A stretch of 64,000 bases of DNA from Rheinheimera sp. A13L (GTDB lineage Bacteria; Pseudomonadota; Gammaproteobacteria; Enterobacterales; Alteromonadaceae): assembly GCF_000217935.1 (NCBI RefSeq), contig NZ_AFHI01000006.1, forward strand, positions 62,001 to 126,000. Direction: 5' to 3'. The notes under the pieces are model-generated. The model had not been told where the DNA came from and made no database searches. It saw nothing but the letters and a program-made list of their open reading frames with translations. This document shows positions 62,447 through 64,000 of the stretch, one piece after another. Position 1 is the stretch's first letter, and each line of letters begins with the position of its first letter. Made by a program: the position numbers and the translations under genes.

Positions 62447-64000
62447 ATGAGTACTAAATATTTCACCTTAACACCACTAAGCATTGCCATTGTCGCTGGC
62501 TCATTGATGCTATCTGTCAACGGTTGCTCTAACAATGCTGCTTCACTTACTCAGGCAACACTATCTGCTCCGGCAAGTCAGCAGTTAAAAGTCAGCCCCA
62601 ACGATCAGCGCCAGTACCAGGCGATCACCTTAGCTAACCAGCTACAAGTGGTATTGGTATCAGATCCTGCCGCAGAAAAGTCATCCGCAGCGTTGAATGT
62701 GGATGTCGGCTGGCTCAATGATCCAAAACAACAACAAGGATTAGCACACTTATTAGAGCATATGCTGTTTATGGGCACAAAACCTTACCCTGAGCCAGAT
62801 GACTTTATGAAGTTTATGGATCAAAACGGTGGCAGTCGTAATGCCTTCACCAACCAACTCACCAACTATATGTTTGAAATTAACAACAGCCATTACGAAG
62901 CTGCCCTGGACCGCTTTTCTGAGTTCTTTAAATCGCCACTGTTATTACCCGACTATGTCGATAAAGAGCGCAACGCGGTCCACTCAGAATGGTCATTAAA
63001 CCGCAATCAGGATTTCTGGGCACAACGTCATTTAGCTGCGGACCTACTAGGGCAGCATCCGGCGAATCAATTCTGGATTGGTAACCTCGACAGTCTGAAA
63101 GACAAAACCGACAGTCAGCTGCACAGTGAACTGGTGGCATTTTATCAGCGCTATTACTCTGCAAACCGGATGAAGCTGGTGCTCATCAGCCCGGAACCAC
63201 TGGCGAAAATGCAGTTATTAGCACAGCGCTATTTTGCTGATATTGAAAATAAAAAGGTTGAGAGCCCAAGACCAACGGCAAAAATTGATTTTAATCACTT
63301 TGGCCCTAAGCGGGTGCACTACGTGCCCAATATAGAGGCACAAATGCTACAACTGGAATTTACCATCGACAATAACCTGGGAGATTTTGCAGTAAAACCC
63401 AATGAATTTGTCGCCCATTTACTGCGTTCTGACATGCCAGGCACACCAGCACAACAGCTGAAAGCAATGGGATTGCTGGACGCACTCTATGTTCATTTTG
63501 ATCCCAAATTTTATGGGAACTACGGCACCCTGCAAATTGAGATGGCATTAACTGAAGCCGGAATGCAGCAACGACCGGCCATCACCGCTATCATGATGCA
63601 GTATCTGGAGTTAATACGGCAAAAAGGTGTTGATCCCAGGTACTTTGAAGAAATTCGCACTTCGCTGCAAAACCAGTTTAACTTTCTGGAAAAAACGGAC
63701 GGTTTTAGTTATGCCGCTAAGCTAAGCACAGCCATGCAATACTACCCTGTTGCCTCAGTAGTCAGCGCACCTTACCACTATGAAAAATTTGACCCAAAGG
63801 CGATCAGTACCTTGCTCGAACAACTGGTACCTGAGCGGTTAACGGTTTGGCATATTGGCAAACAGGAACCAGCAGAACATGCATTGCAAGATTTTAATGC
63901 TCGCTATTCTGTTGCTGAAATCAGTCAGGAAGAAAGGCAAAGCTGGCAACAGTCTAAACTGCCACTCAGTTTGCCAGAGTTAAACCGCTTTCAGCCGGAA
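62447..64000 (+). CDS. M16 (insulinase/pitrilysin) family zinc peptidase, partial
   Basis: The gene runs off the right end of the window; 518 codons are present. The N-terminus is a lipoprotein-like signal with cysteine 27 in SVNGCS. The inverted zinc motif is HLLEH at residues 101-105 (LAHLLEHMLFMG), with the more distant ligand glutamate in ERNAVHSEW. Downstream sequence up to the end shows the second domain. The layout is like protease III/pitrilysin, which has about 900-960 residues. GGAG lies seven bases before ATG 62447. It probably degrades peptides in the periplasm. Confidence 0.88.
   Translation, partial: MSTKYFTLTPLSIAIVAGSLMLSVNGCSNNAASLTQATLSAPASQQLKVSPNDQRQYQAITLANQLQVVLVSDPAAEKSSAALNVDVGWLNDPKQQQGLAHLLEHMLFMGTKPYPEPDDFMKFMDQNGGSRNAFTNQLTNYMFEINNSHYEAALDRFSEFFKSPLLLPDYVDKERNAVHSEWSLNRNQDFWAQRHLAADLLGQHPANQFWIGNLDSLKDKTDSQLHSELVAFYQRYYSANRMKLVLISPEPLAKMQLLAQRYFADIENKKVESPRPTAKIDFNHFGPKRVHYVPNIEAQMLQLEFTIDNNLGDFAVKPNEFVAHLLRSDMPGTPAQQLKAMGLLDALYVHFDPKFYGNYGTLQIEMALTEAGMQQRPAITAIMMQYLELIRQKGVDPRYFEEIRTSLQNQFNFLEKTDGFSYAAKLSTAMQYYPVASVVSAPYHYEKFDPKAISTLLEQLVPERLTVWHIGKQEPAEHALQDFNARYSVAEISQEERQSWQQSKLPLSLPELNRFQPE

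Overview
The window looks like a chromosomal segment from a Gammaproteobacterium of the Alteromonadales/Chromatiaceae type, perhaps a relative of Rheinheimera or Alishewanella. This is inferred from the gene families present (second EF-G, Crp/Fnr paralogs, PepSY protein, DUF4010, fasciclin lipoprotein-like secreted protein, aminoacyl-histidine dipeptidase) and from moderate GC content. No rRNA, tRNA, CRISPR array, insertion sequence or phage gene was seen. The window opens in intergenic DNA and closes inside an M16 peptidase gene.

Layout. 0-16 kb: a periplasmic multicopper oxidase, a Tat-exported PhoX-type phosphatase, a lipoprotein serine hydrolase, an RluA-type pseudouridine synthase coupled to a small monooxygenase, cytochrome b561, DUF4010 and luciferase-like proteins, a DUF481 outer-membrane protein, a fasciclin protein, an ArsR regulator/old yellow enzyme pair and a PepSY membrane protein. 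16-27 kb: EF-G2, a diguanylate cyclase, the first Crp/Fnr regulator, then a minus-strand run of small membrane, secreted and hypothetical proteins. 27-37 kb: an ion and oxidative-stress block (P2-type ATPase, FAD oxidoreductase, MgtC, large catalase KatE, ferritin-like protein, a membrane protein and a 23-residue membrane peptide). 37-46 kb: an amidohydrolase preceded by an unusual tandem array, then acetyltransferases, HIT, DUF2254, sulfurtransferase and PepD. 46-50 kb: the second Crp/Fnr paralog and a cyanide-insensitive bd-type oxidase operon (cioA, cioB, DUF2474). 50.3-58.2 kb: a GC-richer operon built around cyanophycin synthetase. 58-64 kb: small proteins, a probably frameshifted lipoprotein, a serine hydrolase and the partial M16 peptidase.

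Two things stand out. First, 38342-38789 holds six copies of a 74-bp repeat. On the minus strand each copy is a 25-codon ORF whose stop overlaps the next start as ATGA, and the last copy overlaps the amidohydrolase start in the same way. Each junction carries a hairpin over the ribosome binding site, so the array looks like a translational relay. Second, 50306-58218 appears to be one operon: a haem-oxygenase-like iron enzyme, a SAM methyltransferase, a CphA-like ligase with no ATP-grasp domain, cyanophycinase, full cyanophycin synthetase and possibly a 26-residue acidic peptide. This would fit a modified cyanophycin or an amino-acid-derived product rather than simple storage. Other items are a palindrome shared upstream of the two Crp/Fnr paralogs and a dnaX-like possible frameshift site in a small lipoprotein gene.

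All assignments come from reading the sequence by eye. No database search was run.
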